The notes beneath the pieces were generated by a model. The model was not told the DNA's origin. It was given only the letters and a program-made list of their open reading frames with translations, and did no database searches. Source: Fodinibius sp034521915 (GTDB lineage: Bacteria > Bacteroidota > Rhodothermia > Balneolales > Balneolaceae). From it: a stretch of DNA of 64,000 nucleotides. Numbering within the stretch: the stretch's first letter is position 1; every line of letters begins with the position of its first letter. The stretch covers positions 62,001 to 126,000 of the forward strand of contig NZ_JAXHLU010000017.1 in assembly GCF_034521915.1 (NCBI RefSeq). Reading direction: 5' to 3'. Shown piece after piece: positions 54,685-62,830 of this stretch. Both the position numbers and the translations under genes were made by a program.

Positions 54685-54760
54685 GCCATCTCGAACCTCA
54701 GTGATAGATCTCTAAATGATATAAAAGAAGACAAAGATTTCTCACTGCGTTCGAAATGAC
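54685..54760. repeat. Large imperfect inverted-repeat element between lysS and the LolC/E gene
   Basis: The left arm (54685-54711: GCCATCTCGAACCTCAGTGA continuing TAGATCT) and the right arm (54735-54760: AGATTTCTCACTGCGTTCGA continuing AATGAC) are near reverse complements and enclose a 23-nt loop. The core TTTCTCACTGCGTTCGAAATGAC resembles a dispersed palindromic element I recall from many bacterial genomes. It is non-coding. It may be a miniature inverted-repeat element or a structured transcript between co-directional genes. Confidence 0.6.
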
Positions 54761-54774
54761 TTTAGAGAATGTGT

Positions 54775-56307
54775 TTACTTCTCGGGTTTCATCTGTGGGA
54801 AGAACAACACGTCACGGATGGAATCCGAATCCGTCATAATCATTGACAAGCGGTCGATACCGATACCAAGCCCTGCAGTAGGAGGCATGCCGTATTCAAG
54901 TGCCTGCAAGAAGTCCTCATCGATAGTCATTGCTTCTTCATCACCTTCAGCACGTAGCCGTGCCTGCTCTTCGAAGCGTTCACGCTGATCTACCGGATCA
55001 TTAAGCTCAGAGAATGCATTAGCAATTTCTTTGCCATTACAGATGCATTCGAATCGTTCAACAAGTCCTTCTTTTTCGCGGTGCTTCTTGGCAAGTGGAC
55101 TCATTTCAATGGGATAATCTGTAATAAATGTAGGCTGAATAAGCTTCGGCTCGACATACTCTCCAAAGATTTCATCAATAATTTTACCTTTTCCAAAACT
55201 CTCTTCCAATTCCACATCTAACTCTTTGGCGATTCTTTTTAAATCACCTAAGTCACTGCGGTACAAATTTTTACCTGTTTCATTTTCAATAGCTTCAAAC
55301 ATTGGAATGCGTGGCCAGGGAGCAGAAAAGTCGATCTCGTTATCGCCAACTGTAACGGTAGTTGATCCATGAAGTGCTTTTGCTACTGATTCTATCATAT
55401 TCTCCACAAACTCCATCATCCAGTTGTAGTCTTTGTAGGCTACATACAGCTCGACCTGGGTGAATTCCGGATTGTGAAAACGGGAAAGTCCCTCGTTACG
55501 GAAGTCTTTTGAAAATTCGTAGACGCCATCGTATCCGCCCACAATAAGTCGCTTTAGATACAACTCGTTGGCAATTCGCAAGTACAGTTTCATATCCAAT
55601 GCATTGTGATGCGTTACAAAAGGCTCTGCCGAAGCACCGCCGTAAATAGGCTGCAGAATAGGCGTTTCAACCTCCATATATCCCTTGCCGTTCATATAGT
55701 CACGCATTGCCTGGACCATATCGGTTCGCTGTTGAAATACCTCGCGTACTTCAGGATTTACAATCAGATCGAGATAACGTTGGCGGTAGCGCTGTTCTTT
55801 ATCCGTAAATGCGTCGTAGACCTTCGTTTCGCCGTCTTCTTCAACTTCTTTGGGGAGTGGAATAGGGCGGAGGGTTTTGCTGAGCAACGTAAACTCTTTA
55901 GCATAGACCGTTGTTTCGCCGGTACCGGTTTTAAATACATGTCCCTTTATACCTACGATATCTCCAATGTCAGTCAGTCGTTTAAATACTTCATTGTACT
56001 TTTCCTTGCCAACATCATTCTTGCGGATATATACCTGTATTTGCCCTTCAGAGTCCTGCAGATTAAAGAACGTAGATCCGCCCATAATACGTCGCGTCAT
56101 CACACGTCCGGCAACAGCAACTTTCTCAACGTCTTCTTCATCTTCGTCGTCCTGTTTAATGAGCTCTGGATGATCTAAAATCTGTTTACTCTTATGGGTC
56201 ACCTCAAAATCATAAGGATAAGGATCGTAACCCATCTCTCGGAGTTCCTGTAATTTTTCCAGACGTATTTTGTGTTGTTCGCTTACTGAGGACTCAGTAT
56301 TGCTCAT
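54775..56307 (-). CDS. lysS: Lysyl-tRNA synthetase, class II
   Basis: A 510-residue enzyme from the Met at 56307 (an upstream in-frame extension to 56403 has no similarity and is ignored). The N-terminal OB-fold anticodon domain contains VAGRVMTRRIMGGSTFFNLQD, and the catalytic core shows motif 1 (about MVQAMRDYMNGKGYMEVETPILQPI), motif 2 FRNEGLSRFHNPEFTQVELY and motif 3 TAGLGIGIDRLSMIMTDSDSIRDVLFFPQ. It charges tRNA-Lys. The LolC/E permease gene follows on the same strand, after an inverted-repeat element. Confidence 0.95.
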   Translation of the reverse strand: MSNTESSVSEQHKIRLEKLQELREMGYDPYPYDFEVTHKSKQILDHPELIKQDDEDEEDVEKVAVAGRVMTRRIMGGSTFFNLQDSEGQIQVYIRKNDVGKEKYNEVFKRLTDIGDIVGIKGHVFKTGTGETTVYAKEFTLLSKTLRPIPLPKEVEEDGETKVYDAFTDKEQRYRQRYLDLIVNPEVREVFQQRTDMVQAMRDYMNGKGYMEVETPILQPIYGGASAEPFVTHHNALDMKLYLRIANELYLKRLIVGGYDGVYEFSKDFRNEGLSRFHNPEFTQVELYVAYKDYNWMMEFVENMIESVAKALHGSTTVTVGDNEIDFSAPWPRIPMFEAIENETGKNLYRSDLGDLKRIAKELDVELEESFGKGKIIDEIFGEYVEPKLIQPTFITDYPIEMSPLAKKHREKEGLVERFECICNGKEIANAFSELNDPVDQRERFEEQARLRAEGDEEAMTIDEDFLQALEYGMPPTAGLGIGIDRLSMIMTDSDSIRDVLFFPQMKPEK

Positions 56308-56961
56308 GAGAAAGTCGTGTTTTGTTTCGTTTTTACTATGGTTTATTAAGTCGCTAAAAATAAAGAATTCATGGCAAAAGTGTGATTTTTTTCTCAGCCA
56401 CAATTTATCGTTTTACAAGCGCATAATTGTACTGTTACAACATTCTTTTAAGTCAATTTTATTATATATAGAAATTTTAAATACTATCTATACTTCTTAA
56501 AAGTTGGATTATTGTTTCTCAACTATTTTCTTCTCATGGATATGCTTTTGATTGTGAAACTTTTTTATTGCTATTAGAGGAAGGCGTTTTTTCTATGAAT
56601 ACACAGAAATTTTGTGCAATAGATAACAGGCTATTGAATGTTTAGATGCATATAAAAGTCGTGTTAAGAATGTTATCTTCTTGATTTGCATTTTTTACAA
56701 GAGCCCTTTAATATTATTAAAATCATTTTATAGTTATCTAAATCATAGTGAGCAAAGTGTTATTCGAAAATAGGGTAATAGTAGGGGTTATTTATTATTC
56801 GATCCTTTGAATAGACAGACGTAGATTACAATTCAATAATCTGCATTAAAATACCTTTAAATAGTAGCATTTTGTTCATTAAATAATAATTTTGTCACAT
56901 CTCAATCTGATAGAAGTAATCGATCACAAAGAGATCGAATTGGAGAGTAAAAATTTTAAAT
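56308..56961. other. 654-nt AT-rich gap between lysS and a small hypothetical gene
   Basis: No protein or RNA gene was recognised. The sequence is very AT-rich, with several short inverted repeats (for example CAATAG/CTATTG near 56619-56637) and a GTAATAGTAGGGG run near 56777. It probably holds the lysS promoter on the minus strand and the promoter of the small gene at 56974 on the + strand. Confidence 0.5.
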
Positions 56962-56973
56962 ATGGGAGAAGTT

Positions 56974-57216
56974 ATGAATAAGCGTTTGTTTCATTCGCTG
57001 ACTCAACAACTCAAATACGAGGTTTTTTTCGTAACCGATGTTGGTGAGCCGTATTATGATGCCCCTAATGAATTAGAAATCGTTGAATTTAGCTATAAGG
57101 GGCAACAATGCGAGTTGATTCTTAATGGCTCGATTAAGCTTAAAACACAGCAAAACGATCAAGATATTGAATCGTACCAAGAATTGTTGCAAGGGCTTAT
57201 GCGATCCTCACGATAA
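56974..57216 (+). CDS. Small hypothetical protein (80 aa)
   Basis: A soluble 80-residue protein starting at the ATG at 56974, which has GGGAG 4 nt upstream; an earlier ATG at 56962 overlaps that site and is less likely. Visible sequence: TQQLKYEVFFVTDVGEPYYDAPNELEIVEFSYKGQQCELILNGSIKLKTQQN. There is no signal peptide or membrane helix. No family was recognised. It stands alone between long non-coding stretches. Confidence 0.55.
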   Translation: MNKRLFHSLTQQLKYEVFFVTDVGEPYYDAPNELEIVEFSYKGQQCELILNGSIKLKTQQNDQDIESYQELLQGLMRSSR

Positions 57217-57333
57217 GGACTTACTTATATAACCAGCTACGGTTATAAAGATTTATATACGTTTTTCAGTTTTCGATCACGTCCCGGTAAGCTACGAAGA
57301 GAGAAGTCATATATCAGAATACTATCCCTTTAG

Positions 57334-57738
57334 TTAATTTCCCCTTTTATAGGTACTTGTATAACAATCTGCACATCTATCATTAAGCACTAATATATCA
57401 TTTTTATTCAGTTCCACCCATTGATCAGGAATATGTGGGCTATTTCCTGTATTGTATTCTATCATTATTTTGTCGCTTTCCTTGGAAAGGGAATATTGTC
57501 CGGATGTTACCAGAGTATCTGCTCGGAAAAATGAAAATTCATCATCCCTGCCAAAATGAAGTTGTTGTTTCGAATACCCGGGGGAATCCGGTGTTATTGT
57601 ATGGCCTGCAAAACCGCCCGTTGACTTAATCCATTCCCATTCTCCAACGATTGTTGACTTGTTTGAATCACTGCCTACTATTGAACAGGAGGTAACAGTC
57701 AATAGAAAGGCAAGGAGCATGATGATGTTTAATTTCAT
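57334..57738 (-). CDS. Small hypothetical lipoprotein
   Basis: A 134-residue predicted lipoprotein with signal sequence and lipobox LTVTSCS (Cys18). The mature part (IVGEWEWIKSTGGFAGHTITPDSPGYSKQQLHFGRDDEFSFFRADTLVTSGQYSLSKES) reads like the small lipocalin-like or META-type domains common in Bacteroidota; the family is not certain. Two C-terminal Cys (NDRCADCYTS) could form a disulfide. It is likely in the outer or inner membrane facing the periplasm. Confidence 0.65.
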   Translation of the reverse strand: MKLNIIMLLAFLLTVTSCSIVGSDSNKSTIVGEWEWIKSTGGFAGHTITPDSPGYSKQQLHFGRDDEFSFFRADTLVTSGQYSLSKESDKIMIEYNTGNSPHIPDQWVELNKNDILVLNDRCADCYTSTYKRGN

Positions 57739-57932
57739 AATACTTCAACTTTATTATTAATGAACTAATATATCGAATAACTTTATAACAATAGCAACTA
57801 TGCATAAATACAATTTCAAAACTATTTAAGTGGTAAAAAGTGGTAATAGGTATTTACTTTAGTACAATTTACAGTTTCAGATGAGCAGAAAATTAAAGAT
57901 TTTCTGTTGTTTTAAATGAATAACAGAGTCCG

Positions 57933-58562
57933 ATGAATAATCCGTTCTTAGAAATCAAAAAGCTGTTGCCGTTTGAGATAGCACTATCTCTATCAGAGAT
58001 AGTTTCAGTTTCTTCTGAAGCTATCGAACAGCTCAGCGATAAGGAAAAAAGCGAACTTGAGCAATGTAAAAGCCTTAGGCGTCAGAGCGAGTTTGTAACC
58101 TCCCGGATTACCTTAAAAGAAATAGCAGGGCGAATAGGAGCTGGACAGGATTTGGAAATTCTGAAGGATGAACTCGGACAACCTTACGGAAAAAACAACT
58201 CTCACAAATTCTTTGTCAGCATTGCCCATACGAATAATTTTGTGTTTTGTGGATTAGCCTCTAAGCATCCTTTCGGTGTTGATTTAGAACCGGTTGACCG
58301 AACGGTTTCCGATAAACTTGAGCAGCGGATTACTCATCCCAAAGAAACCGAGATTCTCAATGAAATTTCGCTTATTCGTTTGTGGACCATCAAAGAAGCC
58401 TATATAAAACTTCGGGGACAGGGATTGCGCATGAATATGAATGAGGTGCAGATAAAGCGAGAATCCGACTGGATATTTGTCAAAATAAATAATGACAAAA
58501 GAGCTAAAATTTGTAGTTTTCGATTGAAAAATAACTGGTTAGCTATCGCATATTATCATTAA
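57933..58562 (+). CDS. 4'-phosphopantetheinyl transferase (Sfp/AcpT-type)
   Basis: A 209-residue enzyme that attaches the phosphopantetheine arm of CoA to acyl or peptidyl carrier proteins. Mg-binding Asp117 and Glu119 lie in FGVDLEPVDR, and Trp151-Lys154-Glu155 in WTIKEAYIKLRGQGL are the second half of the active site. VSIAHTNNFVFCGLA matches the upstream motif. The length is normal for the Sfp-type superfamily. No carrier-protein or synthase cluster is nearby, so it may serve fatty acid synthesis or a distant pathway. It begins a + run that continues to queE. Confidence 0.9.
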   Translation: MNNPFLEIKKLLPFEIALSLSEIVSVSSEAIEQLSDKEKSELEQCKSLRRQSEFVTSRITLKEIAGRIGAGQDLEILKDELGQPYGKNNSHKFFVSIAHTNNFVFCGLASKHPFGVDLEPVDRTVSDKLEQRITHPKETEILNEISLIRLWTIKEAYIKLRGQGLRMNMNEVQIKRESDWIFVKINNDKRAKICSFRLKNNWLAIAYYH

Positions 58563-58585
58563 CTAAAATTTAGCAGAACCGATTT

Positions 58586-59350
58586 ATGAATATTACTTCG
58601 TATTCCCGCCAACAGATTCAGGAAGGACTTGATAAAGCACGGGAGCGCCATGAAGGAGTCAATGATCATATTCGTTTACTTTTTACACCTGAGGAGATTA
58701 ACGAAGATAATTTTGAGCGGGCATGCGACATTTACAGTCGGTTAGATATGTCGAATTATGATACAGTAGTTATCGTAGAGTCATACGACGAGAAGTTGGA
58801 TAAAAAGCTCCCAATGGCATCCAATTCTTTCTTTGAAACACCGCTGGGCAAAGTGCCGGTCAATGACTATATGCGCAATGAGTTTTGTGATGAGGATGAC
58901 GACTTCTTTATACACGATGAGGCTTTTACAAAAAATATCAGTCTCTTCCAGCAGCTGATGTTTTTACAGACGCTTTCAGATGATTTTAAAGCCCTTAGCG
59001 TACAAATTGCTGATCCCGATCCCGCTATTGTAAAAGAAATAGGATACGTGCTTGAAGAGGTGCTAGTATCGCGAAGTGCACTGCTGATATTTTGTTGTGA
59101 CCTCAACAATGATCGTAAAAGTGAATTCGAAAAGATCGTCAAGATGGTGGAATCCCAAAATGAGTCAGGACTTATGAATTATTTAAATAGCGGAGATTCG
59201 CATATTGAGGGTACTACATCATTTATCGCTGGAATAATTGTTGCCAATAAATGGAAACTAGACCTTCATTTTCTGAGAGGCAAGTACGAAGATTACAGTG
59301 GCAGCCTGTTAACCGGATATGCCGATCATCAAAAGGTAATCTTCTCATAA
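58586..59350 (+). CDS. Degenerate MEMO-family-like protein
   Basis: A 254-residue protein whose layout recalls MEMO1/AmmeMemoRadiSam-B proteins: NYDTVVIVESYDEKL, ETPLGKVPVNDYM, then KNISLFQQLMFLQTLSDDFKALSVQIADPDPAIV, ALLIFCCDLNND, and an end resembling LTGYADH. The metal-site residues of the family (His in APHAGY, GPSH and SSDxxH, and the EHS motif) are missing or altered, so catalysis or metal binding is unlikely. It sits 23 nt after the phosphopantetheinyl transferase gene, in the same run. The family link is moderate. Confidence 0.5.
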   Translation: MNITSYSRQQIQEGLDKARERHEGVNDHIRLLFTPEEINEDNFERACDIYSRLDMSNYDTVVIVESYDEKLDKKLPMASNSFFETPLGKVPVNDYMRNEFCDEDDDFFIHDEAFTKNISLFQQLMFLQTLSDDFKALSVQIADPDPAIVKEIGYVLEEVLVSRSALLIFCCDLNNDRKSEFEKIVKMVESQNESGLMNYLNSGDSHIEGTTSFIAGIIVANKWKLDLHFLRGKYEDYSGSLLTGYADHQKVIFS

Positions 59351-59357
59351 ATTTATT

Positions 59358-60221
59358 ATGCCAACGCCTGAGATTACAATAATTGGTGTAGGCAGATTGG
59401 GCAATTCTTTGGCGAGGGCATTGGCAGCAGAAATCCCCATCAAGAGTATCTTTAACCGATCTAGTTATAAAGCCCGGAATGTTGCAGATGAACTTGATAT
59501 AAGCATATCAGGGGCTTTTCCATCAGACGAGTCTGAGTTAGGCAATCTTATATTTATTACGGTTTCAGATTCGGTCATTAAAGATATTGCTCAACGGCTG
59601 GCTGCTATTTCAGAAGATTACAAGAATAAAATAATTGTACACTGTTCGGGAAACGAACCGGCAAGTCTTCTTAACGGTTTAAAGTCGAAAGGAGGGATCA
59701 TTGCTTCTTTCCATCCGTTACAGACCTTTACGCAACAATCGGGACCTTCGGATTTTGAGGATATTTATTTTAGTCTTCAGGGTGATAAATCTGCCTTTTC
59801 TCATCTTCAACAGATTGCCAAAAAACTTGGGGCCAATACGTTAGAAGTTACTGAAGAACAAAAATCTCATTTACACCTCGCAGCCGTTATGGCATCTAAT
59901 TATTTGAATACGCTGTTGGATGCTGCAGTAGAATCTACTTCTGTAAGTAAACTTACTCCGAAAGAAGCAAAAAAAGCGTTAATGCCGCTGATAAAGACGA
60001 CGCTTCAAAATATTGAGAGTCAATCTTTTGAAGAGGCTCTGAGCGGCCCAATTAAACGTGGAGATATATCAACAGTAAAACAGCATCTGGATTTACTGAA
60101 AGATCGTCCGGAGCTGTTAGCATTATACCAAATATTAGGACAGAGGACTGTTAAGATTGCAAGTGAATCACAGCGGATTGACCAAGATACTGCTAAAGAA
60201 TTGTATAAGATTTTGAAATAA
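59358..60221 (+). CDS. Rossmann-fold/DUF2520 protein (NADP oxidoreductase-like)
   Basis: A 287-residue protein with an N-terminal NAD(P)-binding fold: TIIGVGRLGNSLARAL is the GxGxxG motif, then SIFNRSSYKARNVADEL and IFITVSDSVIKDIAQRL. The C-terminal half (DUF2520) has helical segments with HLHLAAVMASNYLNTLLDAAV. Such proteins are similar to 6-phosphogluconate/pyrroline-5-carboxylate reductases, but the substrate is unknown. It lies 7 nt after the MEMO-like gene and 6 nt before the alkyltransferase-like gene, so the three are co-transcribed. Confidence 0.85.
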   Translation: MPTPEITIIGVGRLGNSLARALAAEIPIKSIFNRSSYKARNVADELDISISGAFPSDESELGNLIFITVSDSVIKDIAQRLAAISEDYKNKIIVHCSGNEPASLLNGLKSKGGIIASFHPLQTFTQQSGPSDFEDIYFSLQGDKSAFSHLQQIAKKLGANTLEVTEEQKSHLHLAAVMASNYLNTLLDAAVESTSVSKLTPKEAKKALMPLIKTTLQNIESQSFEEALSGPIKRGDISTVKQHLDLLKDRPELLALYQILGQRTVKIASESQRIDQDTAKELYKILK

Positions 60222-60227
60222 TATGCT

Positions 60228-60545
60228 ATGGATGATTATTACCAGCGCGTTTACAGGGTTGTAGAGCAAATTCCCGCCGGCAGGGTGACTACCTATGGCG
60301 CTATTGCTCGCTTCTTGGGTATTACTTCCGGTGCGCGGATGGTGGGTTATGCATTGAATAAAGCGGCAGAAACGAACATTCCTGCTCACCGTGTTGTTAA
60401 CAGAAATGGGGAGCTAACGGGACGCGCATATTTCCCCGATGACACTATGCGAGAGCGCTTAAAACAGGAAGAAGTTACATTTATTGACGAATACCAAGTG
60501 GATCTTGAGCGGCATTTATGGGATCCTAATGAAGAAATGGAATAA
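60228..60545 (+). CDS. Alkyltransferase-like protein (MGMT domain lacking the reactive Cys)
   Basis: A 105-residue DNA-binding protein of the O6-alkylguanine methyltransferase fold. The helix-turn-helix TTYGAIARFLGITSGARMVGYALN is present, including the Arg that flips the base (SGARMVG). The catalytic PCHR is replaced by PAHR (Ala53-His54-Arg55), so it cannot transfer the alkyl group itself and resembles ATL proteins, which mark lesions for nucleotide excision repair. The lack of the usual N-terminal domain and the small size agree with ATL. It is in the same run as the DUF2520 and thioredoxin genes. Confidence 0.88.
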   Translation: MDDYYQRVYRVVEQIPAGRVTTYGAIARFLGITSGARMVGYALNKAAETNIPAHRVVNRNGELTGRAYFPDDTMRERLKQEEVTFIDEYQVDLERHLWDPNEEME

Positions 60546-60553
60546 CTAATAAT

Positions 60554-61072
60554 ATGATGAAATCCAGATACATAATACTTTTTCTCTGCTTAATATTGGG
60601 TGCAGCTTCTTTTGTAAATGAATCGGTGGCACAGAATCCATCAGATAAGTCATTACTGAAGAATGCATCAGGTGATGAAATACAAAAGGTTATAAATTCT
60701 TATAAAGGGGATAAGGCAGTATTGGTAAATGTTTGGGCGACTTGGTGTGCTCCTTGTATCGAAGAATTTCCTTATATAGTAGAACTACAGCAGAAATATG
60801 AGGATGAGCTACAGGTTGTTTTTGTTTCGGCTGATTTTCCGGGTCAACGTGATAAAGCCCTGGAGTTTCTGCAAGAGCATAATGTAGATTGGACTACCTA
60901 TTTTAAAACCGGTAAAGATCAGCCCTTTATCGAGGCATTATCGGACGACTGGAGTGGAGCACTGCCTTTTACGAAAGTTTTGAATAAGGAAGGGGAAGTT
61001 GTTGCTAGGTGGGAACAAGGTGCCGAATACGATAAATTTGAACGTTACATTAAAAAAGCAATAAATGATTGA
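60554..61072 (+). CDS. TlpA-family thiol-disulfide oxidoreductase
   Basis: A 172-residue exported thioredoxin-fold protein. A signal segment (about 1-26, ending SVAQ) precedes the catalytic motif WATWCAPCIEEFPYIVEL with Cys65 and Cys68, followed by DELQVVFVSADFPGQRDKALEFL and the cis-Pro region GALPFTKV. It is probably a periplasmic reductase for cytochrome maturation or other disulfides. It follows the alkyltransferase-like gene by 8 nt and precedes another thioredoxin-fold gene. Confidence 0.9.
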   Translation: MMKSRYIILFLCLILGAASFVNESVAQNPSDKSLLKNASGDEIQKVINSYKGDKAVLVNVWATWCAPCIEEFPYIVELQQKYEDELQVVFVSADFPGQRDKALEFLQEHNVDWTTYFKTGKDQPFIEALSDDWSGALPFTKVLNKEGEVVARWEQGAEYDKFERYIKKAIND

Positions 61073-61101
61073 ATAACATGAATTTACTTAAATAAATTTA
61101 T

Positions 61102-61704
61102 GTGTTTATTATACTTTTTGCTGTTGGATTACTGGCATTTTTGCCAGTAGAAGATAAGCTTGCCGACCGATTGGAGATTGGTGACAAAGCCTCGTTTACA
61201 GATGTTAAAGTAACGGACGTATCGGGAGAAGTATTGACGCTTGAAAAAGTTGCCGGTGAAAATGGTTTGCTTGTTAATTTTTCGTGTAATACCTGTCCGT
61301 GGGTAGAGGCCTGGGAAGACCGATATAATCCTATTTCCAAGATGGCCAAAGAGAATGAGATTGGTGTTATTATGTTGAATCCAAACGCTTCTATTCGTGA
61401 TGACGGGGAATCAATGGAAGATATACAAGCTCGGGCAAAATCAAGTAATTACGATTTCTATTATGCTCTTGATGAGCAGGCGAAGCTGGCCAAAGCTTTT
61501 GGTGCAACCCGTACACCTGACATATTTCTCTTTAACAGCGATATGGAGCTGGTTTATTCCGGAGCCATTGATGATAATGCCAAATCAGCGGAGGAAGTTG
61601 ATCAGCCGTACCTAAAAAATGCAATACAAAACTTGGTGGCAGGTAATGAGATTAATCCCAACACCATTAAGTCACTGGGATGTACGATAAAGTGGCCGAA
61701 GTAA
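61102..61704 (+). CDS. Thioredoxin-family redoxin protein, start possibly truncated by a stop codon
   Basis: A 200-residue thioredoxin-fold protein. The catalytic pair is Cys62-x-x-Cys65 in FSCNTCPWVEAWEDRY, and GATRTPDIFLFNSDMEL carries the cis-Pro loop. The annotated start is GTG at 61102, but an ATG at 61078 in the same frame reads MNLLK then TAA (61093-61095), then IYVFIILFAVGLL; one A-to-T change would restore a typical signal peptide. The protein is probably exported. A terminator follows at 61739-61769. It is similar to AhpC/TSA or resA-like redoxins, but peroxidase activity is not shown. Confidence 0.8.
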   Translation: MFIILFAVGLLAFLPVEDKLADRLEIGDKASFTDVKVTDVSGEVLTLEKVAGENGLLVNFSCNTCPWVEAWEDRYNPISKMAKENEIGVIMLNPNASIRDDGESMEDIQARAKSSNYDFYYALDEQAKLAKAFGATRTPDIFLFNSDMELVYSGAIDDNAKSAEEVDQPYLKNAIQNLVAGNEINPNTIKSLGCTIKWPK

Positions 61705-61738
61705 TTCCTAATTGTCTCAATATTTCCTTATTTTTGGA

Positions 61739-61769
61739 GGCTTGTCAGAAACGACAAGCCTTTTCTTTT
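61739..61769 (+). terminator. Terminator between the redoxin and queD genes
   Basis: GGCTTGTC (61739-61746) and GACAAGCC (61753-61760) form a perfect 8-bp stem with loop AGAAAC, followed by TTTTCTTTT. It ends 7 nt before the queD ATG at 61777, so it could also act as a leader hairpin for queD. Confidence 0.8.
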
Positions 61770-61776
61770 GGAACTA

Positions 61777-62181
61777 ATGAACAAACAGCAAATGCCCACT
61801 TGGACGTTACATACAGAGTTTAAATTTGATGCTGCCCACTTAATTGAGGGATATGATGGCAAATGCGGTCGCATGCATGGGCACAGTTATAAGGTACATA
61901 TCTCCGCAAAATCGCATAAACTGAATCCATCGAAGTATCTCGATACCGATGATATGGTCTGTGATTTTAGGGAATTAAAGTGGGCTTCTAAAGGATCTGA
62001 AAAGGGCGGGCTGGATCATTCGGTCCTTAACGAGGAGTTACCGGTGAATCCCACAGCAGAACGTATCGCAGAATTTATTTATAAGGAGACCCAGCAGCGT
62101 ATTCCCGAAGATATTGAATTAAATGTTACTGTTTGGGAAACAGAAAGCAGTTGGGTGGAATACACAGAGGACAATGTTTAA
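61777..62181 (+). CDS. queD: 6-carboxy-5,6,7,8-tetrahydropterin synthase
   Basis: A 134-residue enzyme from the ATG at 61777 (an earlier TTG at 61768 lies in the terminator; a later ATG at 61792 is possible). Zinc and active-site residues include His21 (FDAAHLIEG), Cys30, His34 and His36 (KCGRMHGHSYKV), and a C-terminal Glu in VTVWETESSWVEY. QueD makes 6-carboxytetrahydropterin, the second step of queuosine synthesis. Its last 8 nt overlap the queE start, so the two are translationally coupled. Confidence 0.93.
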   Translation: MNKQQMPTWTLHTEFKFDAAHLIEGYDGKCGRMHGHSYKVHISAKSHKLNPSKYLDTDDMVCDFRELKWASKGSEKGGLDHSVLNEELPVNPTAERIAEFIYKETQQRIPEDIELNVTVWETESSWVEYTEDNV

Positions 62182-62830
62182 CGAATTTGATCAGGAAAAA
62201 TTGGAAGGACTTATCGATCAGGATGAAATGCGGTCGGTAAAATATCCGATCGTGGAAGATTTCTATACGATCCAGGGCGAAGGAGCCCACAGCGGACGTC
62301 CGGCGTATTTTATTCGTACTGCCGGATGTGACGTCAATTGTTGGTGGTGTGACGTTAAAGAAAGCTGGGATGAGGAGGAGCATCCCCCAAAGACTGTTGA
62401 AAAGATTGTGCAGGGCGCCAAAGACAGCGGCGCTGAATTCGCTGTTATCACCGGTGGAGAACCGCTTTTGCACGATCTTGATCCTCTTACCTTTCAATTA
62501 AAACAGGCTGGAATTCAAGTGCATATCGAAACAAGCGGTTCATCACCCATTTCAGGATACCTAGACTGGATTACCCTTTCGCCCAAGCGTTTCAAAGAGC
62601 CGCTTGATGATATCTTTCCTTACGTAGATGAACTGAAAGTTGTTGTATTAACCAATAAAGATCTGGAATGGGCGGAGAAAAATGCGACCAAATGTCCAAA
62701 TAGTACACAGCTTTTACTACAACCTGAATGGGAAAAGGAGGGAGCCGTAAATTTAATTATCGATTACGTAAAGGAAAATCCGCAGTGGGGCGTCAGCCTG
62801 CAGACGCATAAGTTTATGGGTGTTCGATAG
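62174..62830 (+). CDS. queE: 7-carboxy-7-deazaguanine synthase (radical SAM)
   Basis: A 218-residue radical SAM enzyme from the ATG at 62174; a longer frame from 62123 overlaps queD and has no similarity. The cluster motif CX3CX2C is at Cys52, Cys56 and Cys59 (TAGCDVNCWWCDVKESW), and GGEPLLHDLD is the SAM-binding GGEP. FYTIQGEGAHSGRPAYFIR is the QueE N-terminus. It converts the queD product to CDG for queuosine synthesis. The SDR gene starts at the last base of its stop codon. Confidence 0.95.
   Translation: MFNEFDQEKLEGLIDQDEMRSVKYPIVEDFYTIQGEGAHSGRPAYFIRTAGCDVNCWWCDVKESWDEEEHPPKTVEKIVQGAKDSGAEFAVITGGEPLLHDLDPLTFQLKQAGIQVHIETSGSSPISGYLDWITLSPKRFKEPLDDIFPYVDELKVVVLTNKDLEWAEKNATKCPNSTQLLLQPEWEKEGAVNLIIDYVKENPQWGVSLQTHKFMGVR

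Noticed and set aside
55606..56178. 190-codon open frame antisense to lysS
   Set aside because: Shadow of the lysS coding sequence; no motif, no start signal.
56308..56403. 32-residue N-terminal extension of LysS
   Set aside because: LysS homologues begin near MSNTESS; the extension has no similarity and lies in promoter-like DNA.
57886..57906. Hairpin CAGAAAAT/ATTTTCTG before the phosphopantetheinyl transferase gene
   Set aside because: AT-only short stem in an AT-rich gap; likely chance, no T-tract of note and no conserved element.
61739..61776. preQ1 riboswitch before queD
   Set aside because: The hairpin is a plain stem with T-tract and lacks the A-rich tail and C-loop of preQ1-I aptamers.
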